Shown piece after piece: positions 35,401 through 46,682 of a stretch of DNA of 64,000 nt; the first letter of the stretch is position 1, and each line of letters opens with the position of its first letter. Position numbers and translations under genes: made by a program. The stretch lies in contig OX387182.1 of assembly GCA_947561395.2 (NCBI GenBank), positions 1,436,001 to 1,500,000 of the forward strand. The letters run 5' to 3'. The notes under the pieces were generated by a model that was not told the DNA's origin, did no database searches, and worked only from the letters and a program-made list of their open reading frames with translations. The stretch is from Buxus sempervirens (lineage: Eukaryota; Streptophyta; Magnoliopsida; Buxales; Buxaceae).

Positions 35401-37053
35401 TATGACCTTCTCTTGGACTACTAGTGTCCTTTCCATTACACCCACATTCCAATCAGCATTAACTTATAACCCACCTACATATATTTCACTTCTTGTGTGG
35501 TTGTATACTGCATTTTACCACTATTCAATTATGTCCTACCTTTCAATTGTATTTTCTTTCTTAAGTTGGAGTTGTACCATTATTCTGTCCATTTTTGTTT
35601 GTCTAATAATGCATTTATGCATGCAAAAGAGGTTGGATATGATAAAGAATTATCTATCTTATCCAGTTCTTTTTTTTCATCTTGTCTTTATCATTGCTCT
35701 GATCAGCTTGAATTTACTGAACTGAAACTGATCTTTTTTGGATTTTAGTCCTCGGCTTCGTCAATAGGCTCCAAATTGTATTAAAAAATGGTGCTGATCT
35801 TTTAAGGTCCTTGGTTTCATTGCATGGCATGTAACTGTGTTTAAGGTGGGCTTATTGAATCTGTCGTCAAATGGCCACACTAACTTTTTTTTTAATGTAT
35901 TTCTATTATCATAGTTTAAGTAATTAGGTGGATATCGACATTACCAATTCGGGTCAACAGACTATACCTGTGGTAAGAAGTTATGATTGACAATCAAATT
36001 CTGGTGATAATGATCTAATCAGGAGTCTTTTGCTTGAACTAGAACAATGGACACATATCTGTGTGCCTTCTGTTTATTCTATTTTGATTAGGTTATCAAA
36101 TAAACTACACCATTTCACCATGCCACATGGTAATTTGGTTAATGATTTATTGGATAGTTTGTGCCCAGGTTTCATCAGCTACCTGAATTTGACCAAGGAA
36201 AACGAAGTTGTCGTAGACGTCTGGCTGGACACAATGAGCGTCGGAGGAAACCAGTAGTTAGATCTTTTTCATCTTCACGCTATGGACAACCATATTCATC
36301 TCTCCAAGGTCAGATCCACAAGTCTCGGAAATGGGGCACACCTTATCCAAAATGCCACAGCACATTACTAGTTCTTCATTTCACTTGTCACTTATTTTAA
36401 ATTTCTTTGATGGTGTTATCTTAACATCGTTGACAGGTAGTAGCAACAGAGCTGGAAGCTTTCTGATGGACTTTACTACTTACCCAAGACCGCCTGCTAG
36501 AGATATATGGCCAACATTACAAGCTGGAGACTCTTTACCACACAATCAATCTGCTCCAGTTGGAAAGGTCCTTCCATATACATGTCAGGGCAGCTCAGAA
36601 AACCTTCAGGGGATCAATTTTCTGTATGGTTTGGCTGGTGGGACTGTCTTTCCAAGTCCAGGATTACCTCCGAGCGAATGTTTTGCAGGAGTCCCTGCAT
36701 CTAGCCGTGCTCTCTCTCTTCTGTCAAGTCAGCCATGGGGCTCGAGAAACCGAGATCTTTCTGTGAATCACTTAATGAACGATGGGGTTGCCTCGCTGGC
36801 TCAATTTTCAGCACCTCATGGTGCTGGCACAAGTAATTTTACAAGCAGTACATGGTGTTTCAAGGGAAATGAAGATAGCAGCAGTTCACATGAAATGCCA
36901 CATAACCTGGGCCCAGATCAAGATTCACAACCTGTCAACATTCAGTTCTCTGGAGAGCCTGAGTTTACTCAGCAGTCCAGCAGGCAATACACACAACATA
37001 TGCTCTCCAGGGATTATGGCTCTGCAACTCAGCAGCCAAACTGGTCACTTTGA
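29413..37053 (+). CDS. SPL9: SBP-box transcription factor, SPL9/SPL15 clade
   Basis: Exons 29413-29792, 36169-36308 and 36437-37053 join in frame to 378 residues. A nuclear DNA-binding factor that in the known family promotes the juvenile-to-adult transition and flowering and represses branching. The start is the first ATG of an open Ser/Gly-rich leader followed by [12 protein letters not shown], typical of the SPL9/15/OsSPL14 clade. The SBP domain spans about 80-155: zinc site one C81, C86, C103, H106; zinc site two C122, C125, H129, C141; a bipartite nuclear signal [17 protein letters not shown]. The first intron splits the domain after QQCSR, the position conserved across SBP genes. The C-terminus ends NWSL, as in SPL9. 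A miR156 site lies in exon 3. Intron 1 is 6.4 kb and full of LINE debris. SPL15 is the alternative name within the clade; AtSPL9 is 375 aa. Confidence 0.95.
30497..30693 (+). mobile_element. Helitron-like fragment
   Basis: Related to the 26668 element: atactaatactaagcaaacc at the start, gaatattctctagatcttgg after it, and an end CTAG followed by T at 30690-30694 behind a weak hairpin (gtgta / tgcac). The exact 5' TC is not clear. Confidence 0.45.
33390..34190 (+). mobile_element. RTE-type LINE 3' fragment, interrupted
   Basis: Between 33390 and 33750 a broken frame resembles the C-terminal end of RTE reverse transcriptases (the block like [14 protein letters not shown], then a Trp-rich stretch with stops). 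After the L1 insert (33766-34086) the element resumes and ends near 34190 with a ttgttgttg tail preceded by cctaacccaaactagttagg, typical of RTE 3' ends. Confidence 0.55.
33766..34086 (+). mobile_element. L1 3' fragment nested in the RTE element
   Basis: Contains a decayed post-zinc-finger L1 C-terminus ([13 protein letters not shown] block near 33790) and a 3' tail of aat repeats. The 15-bp duplication aataatttatatgca is perfect at 33751-33765 and 34087-34101, so the ends are fixed and the insertion is younger than the RTE copy. Confidence 0.85.
34397..34528 (-). mobile_element. Very short retroposon tail, minus strand
   Basis: It begins with a poly(T)-rich run (the poly(A) tail on the minus strand) followed by ggataggtaattcagatatt, typical of plant L1 3' ends. 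It is flanked by ttcttgtaacatcaac (34373-34388) and ttcttgtaaaatcaac (34529-34544), 15 of 16 identical. Confidence 0.7.
36707..36726 (+). promoter_or_regulatory. miR156/157 target site in SPL exon 3
   Basis: The 20-mer gtgctctctctcttctgtca is the classic SPL target; against miR156 it has a single mismatch. It encodes the usual ALSLLS peptide (residues 265-270). This implies age-dependent silencing of the transcript by miR156, the standard control of this clade. Confidence 0.95.
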
Positions 37054-37515
37054 CTAACTTCAATAGCTCAGATTCTTGCTAACTATTGGGATCTCAATGT
37101 CCTCAACCACATGTTGATGGATAGCTAAAGCTACTGCCCCCAGATCACGGATGATCATTTCCATTGCTGATTTGAAAACGTGGATTATCATTGTTAAATT
37201 TTTGCAAACCATCAAGGATAGACAACGCTTACATTTTCTATCACTCTGCTCCAACTATCAACTGTTTTAAGAGTCTTCAGCTTGCTTCAATTGAATGAAA
37301 CTGAATTATTCTTTTTGTGTATCAGCAACGAGCTTCTCTTATTTAGTTATTTTACATGCTTTCTTTGTATTCTGTTTTGAGTTAAACAAAGTCTCAGCCA
37401 GAGGCATTGAACTCTCAAATCCCTAAAGCGTACTTTTTATGCTTTTTGTGTGTGTGCGCATGCATGTGTTTGTGAACACTCTTATGCGTGCATGCACGCC
37501 AAACAAAATATATAT
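37054..37515. other. 3' flank of the SPL gene
   Basis: Probable 3' untranslated region and terminator of the SPL gene; no other gene seen. A degenerate GT/CATGC-rich patch lies at 37445-37500. Confidence 0.5.
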
Positions 37516-37518
37516 ATG

Positions 37519-37735
37519 TCTATACTATATATAACGCGAGGCACCCTCTTGGAAATCGTGCCAACCAAAATGTGCAAGTTTCCAAAAATTGCCCTTACAC
37601 ATCATCACGAAAGATTCATTAATGCTCAATTTTTTAAAACCTTAACAATCAGTTGCAAAACTGTTCTCCCCTTCTACCTCTTTCTTCGTAATATTTCTTA
37701 GTATTTTGGCTATCCTCTTCGATCCTATTAATAGT
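37519..37735 (+). mobile_element. Helitron copy, 3' end lost
   Basis: Starts tctatactatatataacgcg and continues with gcaagtttccaaaaattgcc, the same family as the nested pair near 17.5 kb. No clear CTAG end. Confidence 0.5.
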
Positions 37736-37915
37736 CCTTCAAAACTCCTTAAAAGACTCTACTATCCTAAGAACACTTCTGTCTCACCTTACTCAATAAC
37801 TAGCATATATATCTTGTAAAAACCTACTGCCCAAAAGTCTCACGTCAAGTCTTCACTATCCTAAACAAATCGATTGTGTTTCCCACTTATACATACTGCC
37901 TCGTCTACTATTAAA

Positions 37916-38132
37916 TCTATACTACATATAACGCGAGGCGCCCCTTGATAATCGCGCCAAAAAAAATGTGAAGATTTCCATAAAAGCCCTTACAAAACAA
38001 CACCAAGATTCATTAATAAAAGGAATAAATGATTAAAACTGCCTCGTCCCTTCTAAAACCTAACATGCAGTAATGCAACTTGTTCCCTCCCCTCTCATGA
38101 TGTGCAGTCCTGCACGTGCACCTTTCTACTAT
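37916..38132 (+). mobile_element. Helitron copy
   Basis: Starts tctatactacatataacgcg after an A. It shows the same internal words as the copy at 37519 and a terminal hairpin gtgcagtcctgcac at 38103-38116, but the final CTAG reads CTAC. Confidence 0.55.
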
Positions 38133-38877
38133 AAATAAGCTTAACGATACGCCATGAGGCCATATTAGCTGGTCCCTCACGCTGGAAGATCTGTCGGACC
38201 AATGGTGGAAGGTGTGATAGGCTTCACGCACCTATGTGGACACATACATCACCGTTGGACCAGCGGATCTTCTGGCCAAGGGCTCTAGCAAATTAATTTC
38301 AAGTCATGCGGCATCGGTTTGATATGCCCTCAAATCAGCTGGAGCCTCTTGCGTGGAAGATCAGCTGGAGCATTCACCAATCTTTGCCACGTGTCCTACT
38401 CATTCATCATACCAACCTATCATGATGAAATGGGTTATACCCAATGATAAGTTGGGTTGTACCCCATGATGAATGGGATTATACCCATAATAAGTTGAGT
38501 TGTACCCTATGATATGTACATTGGGTTGTACCCATGATGAATTGAGTTGTATCCTATTCTAAACTATGTTATACCCTTGATAAGTGAGTTGTACCTAGTA
38601 ATTAATTTGGTTGTAGCCAATAATAAATTAGGGACACATAGTGAAAATCTGTGGAGGCTCCAGCCGATTTTCCAGCGTTAAGCTCTAGCAGATATGGGGC
38701 TGGAGGTCATATCCGTTGGTTCCTCACGCTGGAAGATCTGCTGGTCCAACGGTGGAGGGTGTGTACACATAGGCTTCATGCACCTATGTGGACATACAAT
38801 TCACTGTTGGACCAGCAGATCTTCCCGCAAAAAGGCTCCAGCAGATTTCAAGCCTCCGGGGCCGTTTGATATTGTGT
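38126..38877. mobile_element. Non-autonomous element with duplicated ends
   Basis: Two direct copies of about 200 bp (38126-38330 and 38675-38877, offset about 547) flank a minisatellite. Each copy contains an internal inverted pair, ctggaagatctgctggtcca against tggaccagcagatcttc, around tcacgcacctatgtgg. The outer limits are not exact and no target duplication was found. It lies only about 150-800 bp upstream of the probable start of the SRF2-type transcript. Confidence 0.6.
38425..38630 (+). repeat. Minisatellite, ~25-27-bp units
   Basis: About eight imperfect units of the type aagttgggttgtaccccatgatg, between the duplicated ends of the element at 38126-38877. Confidence 0.75.
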
Positions 38878-39687
38878 TGACGTTCGTCGCACGTGCTTCA
38901 AGACTAACGGTCGATCGATTACGTGGATGCTGATTAGGACTGAATCCGCGGCAGTGATTTGAGTCTATAGGAACAAACCGGGATGCAGAGAGCTCCATTC
39001 TAATTTCGTCGGCTATTTGAAAACACAATTCACAAAGGACTCTCTATTGCTCTCTCTCTCTCTCTATCTGTGTTGGGTAACTGAGAAAGCTTTCACGAAG
39101 CTCGATTCGGAGCGCTAATCAATCCTCTTTTGCAGTTCTTGAAGAGTGTTACCGAGAGAGCTGAATTATTTCTTCAGCATCTTTCTGATTTCTGAAGAAT
39201 TGGTGGGGTCTTCTGCTGCATATCTAGTAGTTTCTTTTGTTTATCTCTCCATCTATTAATTGTTTCTCGATATTCTTTAGCTACCGATGGTCATTTTCTT
39301 TGATTCTCTTTACTGTTTTGAAAATTTCAAATTCAGGTATCTCGTTTTTTTTTTTCCTTTCTTTTTTCTTTCTCATGCTTTTTTCCTGCTACTTCGAGTT
39401 TTCATATTGAATGATATTTATCTCAAATTCGTCTTATATTCATCGGCAGCAGTGAAAGATCCCTTGGTCTCTGTTTCTTTGATTTCCACTGTTCTTGAAG
39501 CCTACTTTCAGGAACAATCTTTTTTGTCTTTTCCGTTTGCTCATTCTGTTCTTGCTATTCGTGCTAGATTCTTTCTTTGTTTTTCACACATTCTGATATT
39601 AATTTCTTTATATCCTAACGATTTCTTCGCCTCGTTTTCAGGAAAAGAAGGTGACCTTTCTCTGAAATTAGTCTGCTTCTTGCAGAC
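38878..39687 (+). promoter_or_regulatory. Promoter and leader of the SRF2-type gene
   Basis: A CT microsatellite at 39048-39064, common in plant core promoters and leaders, precedes a T-rich stretch. The polypyrimidine-AG before gaaaagaaggtgacc (about 39641) could end a 5'UTR intron. Open frames here (39287-39841) are T-rich noise across the leader and exon 1. Confidence 0.4.
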
Positions 39688-42600
39688 ATGGCTAAACACT
39701 ATATTCAGTTTCTTGACTTTCTTCTCACTGCGTTTGTCTTCTTGGAACTTCTCTTTTTGCCTACATCTGCAACTTCAGATCCGCTTGACGGTACTTTGTT
39801 TGAATATTTTATTTATTTATTTTTCAATCATGTTCTTTTGAATTCTCCATTTCTGCTCAAAACCTTTAAACCGATTCCAACATGAATAGCTTTCCCATCT
39901 TTTCGTTCCTGCAGTGCTTGTGAATTTCGGATGAGTTTTGGCGCCAAAAGGAAAAAAAAAAATTCTGTACCCATCTTGATTTCGTTTAACTACCTACTGT
40001 TTTGGCTGAAATTTTAGCGTATCAGTTGTATGTACATCAACGAGGGACATCGTTTTGGTTCTTAGTGGTGGGACCCAACTTAAGTTGTCAAGGCGTCGTT
40101 CAGAGGGAAGTTCTAGTTTACACACATTTATAGTTGGATTGATGGTTCATCTAGAACATTTTGAAAATTTGTTTTCACAAACCAATTAGGATCGTAGATT
40201 TTATTAATCTGATTAGGAGAAATGGTCAGGTCATCTTATCCAGGATGATTTAATTTGTAGGTGATTCTGATTTGTAGGTTCATCAATGGACGTCAAATCT
40301 GTTTTGAAGGTGAATTTAGGGAATAATTCCAGTTTAATCGTTGGAATTCAGATATTTCACTTTTTCCAGTTAGTAGCAGAGGAGGGTTAGAAAGATGAAA
40401 CCCCTTTTGGCGTATTGTACTTCTTTTAAAACTAGGCTTGTTATGCGGGAGTTTCTACAAACTAATTCTTCTTCTTATCTTCTGCAGTCACAGTTCTTCA
40501 GGATATGTACAAATCTCTGAACTGCTCACCACAGTTGAAGGGTTGGAAATCAAGTGGTGGTGATCCTTGTGAGGAATCATGGACAGGAATTTCATGCTCT
40601 GGAGCAGCTGTTATATTCATGTCAAATTAAAAACTCTCATTTTATTTACCGGTGTCTTTTAAGCTGATCTCACCAATTTTTTTCAAAACTAACATATTCT
40701 CGTTTCAATCTAAGCAGTAAGCTTCAAGGACTAGGTCTCAATGGCAATCTTGGAACCCAGCTGTCCAATCTTCTTAATTTGAAGCAATTGTAAGTGATTT
40801 TGATATCAGATCTGAAATTATTTTAAGAACATTTTGTGTAAAATGTAAATTTTAAGAGTTTCTCTTCTATGTATAAACTGTGTAGGGATGTCAGCTCCAA
40901 CAACATTCAAGGCGAAATTCCCTCACTACCTCCTAATGCCACACACATGTAAGAGGCCTCAGTCTTGTGTTTCCTATAGACTTCAATTTCTTTCATTGCA
41001 CATTTGTTTCCTTTGTGAAAATTAATTCTTGGTCTCATGCAAATGCAGAAACTTATCATGCAACAATTTCATAAACTCAATTCCATACTCGCTAACTTCT
41101 ATGACATATCTGCGACATTTGTAAGTTTTGGGTTGTGCAATTCTGCATTTACAGATTCCTGTATATGATTATCACTATCAGGTATCATCTTTTTTTTTTT
41201 TTTATTTGAATGCAGGAATCTCAGCCATAATTCTTTATCTGGGCCAATTGGCAATGTTTTTACTGGTCTACGGGTTCTAAAAGATATGTATGATATCTTC
41301 ACCGAATTACTTTTTGTTTTAGCTTGGTGTCTGAATTGTTAATGATGCGTGCTTCTTGTGAATTGTGAGCCCTAAACAAAATAAATAAATAAATAAATTA
41401 TTAATTTTCTTTTTTGATAAAAAGAGAATAAGAAAATTTACAGACTTCCTTATTGGCATATATTTTTATCCTTAGCTTTATGTGGTTTTTTTTTGCTTGA
41501 TATGTGATCATGACATGTGGAGATCCTTACTTGTAAGCCATTCAACTCAGTTTGTTGATGAAAAAGTTTCATGAAATTGACTTTGTTGATTGATTTTGTT
41601 GACAAATTTTGAGGGGCACTTAATGTAGTAAAAACTTCTGAAACTACCACATGCACGTGGTTAGGTTATACCCAAGCATTTTGGTTATCTTGGAAACTTG
41701 AAGTTGGGATTTGGAGCCATTTAGTTTCAATATATTGGTATTTGTGTGACATATTGTGATTCTTATATCCTGTTAGTAGTCCAATAAAACGTGTTAATTT
41801 TTTCTTGCACATTCATTCCATGATTACAGGGATATATCATATAATAATATTACTGGAGATCTTCCCAGCTCATTTGGATCTCTGACAAATCTTACCCGGC
41901 TGTAAGTTTCTTTCTTATTGGGCTTTTGTCTTGATATATATTTTGTTGTACCTAACTGTTAAAGTGTCTGTTTTCTCACTTTCTTGTTGTTTTACTCGTC
42001 TTTTCATCAAATTTTTTAGGCATTTTACTTATTTTGCAGCTTGTTACAGAATAATGAATTCACCGGATCAGTTATGCTCCTAGCTAATCTTACATTATCC
42101 GACCTGTATGTTTCCAACATTCGTGGCTTCTGCAGCATATTATTATTTCTTTTCATCTTGTGTAATCTTTTCTAACTGCCCATATATTTTGTCAGTAACA
42201 TTCAAAATAATCACTTCAGCGGTGTTATTCCACAGCAGTTTCAATATATACCACATTTGTGGTAAGATTTGCAAATTTTTGGGTATCCATATTTTTCTGT
42301 TGTCTCATTTTGCATTAATTACTTACTTTGTTATTTATCTTAGGATTGACGGGAATACGTTTCAGATAGGAGAAAACTATCCTCCTTGGGATTTCCACTG
42401 GGAGAGTTTTCCCACTGAGCAGAATATTAGCAGGCCTCCGGCAACTCAATCAAGTGCCATTGAGAGCTATCCCTCACACAAAGTCAGACAACACAACCAT
42501 AAAAGATTGAGTCTGGGAGGAATAGCTTTTATGATTGGTGGAGGAACTCTGGTGGCAACCTGTGCAGCATTATTCATTGCTATCCGCATACATCGATCCC

Positions 42601-45427
42601 ATTTGCACAATCGCAAACGCTTCGAAGATATTCCTACGCATTCTCTTCCAGTCAGTACAACCAGAGGTGGAATTCTATTCTCAACGTTTCAGTGTTATCT
42701 GTCAACTTATGACGTGTAGATAGTTGTTAAATTGCTACTTCTTTTTTTTATACTGGTTCTTGCGGGTGATTAGATGCATCACAGATATAGGCCTTTTCAT
42801 TGCAAAGAAAGAAAGGGATGCAAAACTTTGATTCATTTTTTTTCTTTTCTAAATAAGCTATTTCATTTGTCTTTTTTTTTGTTTGTTACTTTTTAGACTT
42901 CTTGTTTTTGAACCTGAGCAGATCTCGAACATGAATTTCTTCCTTTCCCCTCTTATTTTCCATCATTTACGTCTTGATCTTAGGAAATCAATTTCTTCAT
43001 AGCTATTGTCTTACCCTTCTGCTTTTCACTGGGGTCAATAATTAAGCAACTACCTTATTGACACTTGGGAATTGTTTAATCTGAAAAAACTATAGGATTG
43101 ATCCACTGGTGTCATTACTTTATGAAAATTCAATTATTTACACTGTCCCTATTTTTCCCCTCTAGAAAAATAGATATTTGTTTCCCTTGTGGGTTGGATG
43201 TATTTGACATATAGCAGCGTGAAAGACGTTACTTTCACCTAGTGCCACTATGATTACATCTATCTCTTAATTGTTTTAGTTCAGTTCTAGAATTTCATCT
43301 CTCGTGATGCAGAATTTAAAACGAGGAAACCAGAAAGATTAACTTTTCCAATTCATATATGTTTGAATGTATGCATCTTGTTATGCCTAATTATGAGGCA
43401 CTGTTGATATAATGTTTTCTCTTGCTAGGAGAGACGCCACCAATATTGTCTGAGGGTCCTCCAATGATTGTTCCGGGGCATATACCTTCTGTTCGTCATA
43501 ACAGAATTGAAGAAATTTCTAGGAGAAGTTTCTCAAGAAGATGCAGAATCCAGACAATGGCAAAACTGTACACCGTGGCAGAGCTTCAATCTGCAACAAA
43601 CAGCTTCAGTGAAGACAACCTTCTTGGAGAGGGATCTCTTGGCTCTGTTTACAAAGCAGGGTTTCCTAATGGCCAAGTATACACCTAAATTTATTTTTTT
43701 GGAAAATCTTTTTATTCCCAAATTCATAAGTTATGAACTTGGGATGGACTGTTGAAACTTCCCCAGGTTTTGGCTGTGAAGAACATCAACACAGTAGCAC
43801 TTTCTCTGCATGAAGAAGAACAATTCCTCGATGTGATTTGTAATGTGTCTCGACTAAGGCACCCAAATATCGTTACACTGCTTGGCTACTGTATAGAGCA
43901 TGGACAACATCTCCTAGTGTATGAGTATGTTAGAAACTTGTCACTCGAGGATGCTTTGCATTGCATTTCTTGTAAGCCACTGTCTTGGATTCACCGTCTC
44001 AGAATAGCCCTTGGTATAGCTCGGGCATTAGCGTAAGTGTTTGCTTTAGTCTCTTGTATTGCTGCTTCTTTGCTGTGAAGCAGAGCAGGTTTTTTTCCCC
44101 CTGCTTGTTCAGCTTAATTTTCTGGGTGTTAATAGTTTTCATGCTTATGTGATTTCTTCAGCTATTTGCACTCTACATGTTCGCCCCCTGTGGCTCATAG
44201 CAATTTAAAGGCTGCAAACATCTTGCTTGATAATGAGCTAATGCCTCGTCTTTGTGACTGTGGACTAGTCATTCTTAGACCTCTCACAAGCAACAAAATT
44301 AAGCTGAAAGTAAGTACTTCAAAACACAAGCATTAGCGTAGTACATTCATCAAATGTGGGAGAGGAAAAGAGAAACATTAAGACTTTGATATTTATCAAT
44401 GATGAAAGCAGGCTTCTGAATTAGCTATTAGCTCTACTGGATACATTGCTCCTGAACATGGCCAACCTGGAATTGATAACACGAAAAGTGACATCTACGC
44501 CTTTGGAGTGTTGCTTCTGGAACTATTGACAGGAAGGAAACCCTCTGACAGGTCTGTTGCATGTTCCTTCTATAGTACACATTCATTTTATTCTGTCAGA
44601 TTTATCTTATTTCATGAATCATGATCATGTGTTTTGTCATATCTGTGCGAAAATATAGTACCAGACCAAGGGAGGAGCAATCTCTGGTCAGATGGGCTTC
44701 CTCACGCCTGCATGACAATCGGTCTCTGGAACAGATGGTTGATCCCAGAGCTAAAGGGATGCTTTCTATCAGAGCACTCTCCCGGTTTGCTGATATTATC
44801 TCCCTTTGTATTCAGGTGTGTGATCAAACGCATGCACAGTGCATTCATTCATTCATACATTTATTTCCAGGTTGCAAATTTGTAATTCAGTAAGATATCA
44901 TCTCATAATCACACACACACACATATGCACTTACATACATACTTGGAATTTTTTTCACTAGTAACCATTATATCTTGATACACCAAAGTCAAAATCTTCT
45001 CTTTCCCTTTTAGGTTGTTTTGAATTTTTGATAGGTTAGTAAGTATACTCTACCTATCAAAACTCTTAATGCCTATGGTATTTGTCATCTTTTTGTGTGG
45101 TTGCATGTGTGTGTGTGTGTGTGGGTGTGTGTTCACGTACTTGTTTTTATAGAGGCATAGATACATTGATGGATCTGCTATAGCCATCTTCATTCGTAGA
45201 TGTGTAGAATCTGACTTGTGTGTATGTATGGATGCCCACAGCTTGAGCCAGAATTTCGACCACCGATGTCCGAAATTGCAGCTTCACTGGTCAACCTGAT
45301 CCAAATCACCAGTGTTGCCAGAAGAGTTTCAGCAAATGATGCTGAAGTTGCTCCAGAGGAGAGGTCTTTCCGGTCAAGCTACTCTCGCTTCCTGGGTTCA
45401 CCTAGTCTAAGCCATGTCTCCATCTGA
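39688..45427 (+). CDS. SRF2: STRUBBELIG-family LRR receptor pseudokinase (SRF2-like)
   Basis: Sixteen exons join in one frame to 728 residues (AtSRF2 about 735): 39688-39790, 40488-40620, 40718-40789, 40886-40948, 41049-41120, 41216-41287, 41830-41901, 42040-42105, 42196-42261, 42344-42666, 43429-43676, 43767-44032, 44162-44309, 44412-44551, 44659-44815, 45242-45427. It is a plasma-membrane protein. A signal peptide (1-28) is followed by the SUB N-terminal domain with the DPC..SW.GI.C motif and about six LRRs, each on its own 63-72-nt phase-2 exon. Then come a Ser/His-rich juxtamembrane stretch, a membrane helix at about 297-320, and a kinase-like domain at about 405-680. The ATP-site Lys is present (LAVKN), but HRD reads HSN and DFG reads DCG, so catalysis is unlikely, as known for the STRUBBELIG family. 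Its ligand is unknown. SRF2 is the closest name I recognise; SRF1 is the alternative. Confidence 0.93.
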
Positions 45428-46680
45428 TCTTGCAATGGTTAAGAGTACATGGTAGATGATTCTTTTGTAATGATAGGCATAATTCTAGATCATTTGGGTC
45501 GTAATTTCAACTCAGATAAAATCCTGTAGCGGTTATTGTTGGTGTACAGATCTTTCAATCCTTTGAATTGGCAAGAAGTTCAATTGACTTTCTTGGTGTC
45601 TTAAATTCAGAAAAAATCCTAGCATACACTATCACTTCGGAATATCTGTAACATGGGATATAAGACTCCTTAACCAACTTGAATCCATTTCGAACCTAAC
45701 GAATTTCGATGGGCTAGCGGGGCAGCTATAGAGAGAGAGAGAGAGAGAATTCTAAGCAAAATTTGCTAGATATTATTTGAAAACGTAGAAGGAAAAAGTT
45801 ACCTTCTACTCTTTCAAAACAAGTGTCCACTTCCTCCCCACAGGATGAATGCATTTTATTGATCTGTAAACAAACTTAAAAAGCAGAAAGCTCTTTTGGA
45901 AAGCTCCTTGTGGATATAACAAGATGCATTATCTATCTTCAAAAAAAAAAAAGGATGCATTATCTATAGTATAATAAAGATTATAAGAGAACCTTCGGAT
46001 TCTCGATTGACATTTGTTATCCAAATTGCTTTTATTTTTAATTCTATTCACTTTTACCTCTCAATTAATTGCTTATGCAAACATACACACACCCACATAT
46101 ATATATACATATATATATAACTACTTATTTTGGGTAGCCGTTCACCTTTCTTCTATTTGCTTTTATCTCTTACTTAATTACTTAGACATATATAATTACC
46201 TACTATTGTCTAAAATGCCTTTCAGGTTTTATTTCAAATCACTTTTAACTCTCAATTAGTTGTCTACAATTATTGGATTCTTTATAACACGTGCCTTTCC
46301 CAATACTAACCATAAACAAACCTAAAAATTGTAAGATGCAAAGCAATGAGGGAGAGAGCCGGATTACAATAAGGGTGCCGCTTGGGGGTGGAGGTAGAGT
46401 CTTATACTATTCATAGCCAAGGCTTGGGTTTTAAACTTGCTTTTACAAAATAGAAGGAAAATGCTTGACAGCTTGCCTCTAACAAATATATTTTCGAAGA
46501 GTTATTGCTATAGGTCCTTTTAAAACCACGATCTATAAGGTAAGCAAGATGGGTATTATTTGGATTTGGTTATGTAATAGACAGGCTTATCTGCGCCCAA
46601 AAACGAAAAAAACCAAAGGAAGAAGAAGAAGAGAGAGCACCATTGCTACATGGTTTTCTTCAAAAAAAAAATTTTTTTTA
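45428..46680. other. 3' flank of SRF2 and intergenic
   Basis: Probable 3'UTR to about 45560, then no gene. A GA microsatellite lies at 45732-45748. A 17-base poly(A) insertion with its own 14-bp duplication is at 45937-45953 (see findings), and a possible Helitron-like start, tctatagtataataaag, at about 45964. The open frame at 46014-46259 has no known domain. Confidence 0.5.
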
Positions 46681-46682
46681 GA

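Larger units (their letters stand above)
29793..36168. other. SPL intron 1: 6.4 kb, repeat-filled
   Basis: Apart from the elements listed separately (Helitron-like 30497-30693, RTE and L1 at 33.4-34.2 kb, retroposon tail 34397-34528), no gene is seen. Open frames such as 29946-30341, 31694-31924 and 35402-35725 have no known domains. A poly(G) run lies at about 35200-35225, in sequence that resembles a common plant repeat (gtgtagccaggattttca). Confidence 0.6.

Noticed and set aside
36331..37053. Independent 240-codon gene at the end of the SPL locus
   Set aside because: It is exon 3 of the SPL gene plus part of intron 2 read through; the acceptor at 36436 restores the SPL frame.
38126..38877. 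TRIM or solo-LTR pair
   Set aside because: The direct copies lack TG..CA ends, primer-binding site and polypurine tract, and each contains an internal hairpin.
39287..39841. 184-codon Phe/Ser-rich ORF
   Set aside because: T-rich reading frame across the SRF2 leader and exon 1; the exon-1 frame from 39688 gives a signal peptide and joins correctly to exon 2.
43422..43755. Intronless start of a separate kinase gene
   Set aside because: The frame begins at a non-ATG position inside the acceptor of SRF2 exon 11; the exon joins upstream exon 10 in phase.
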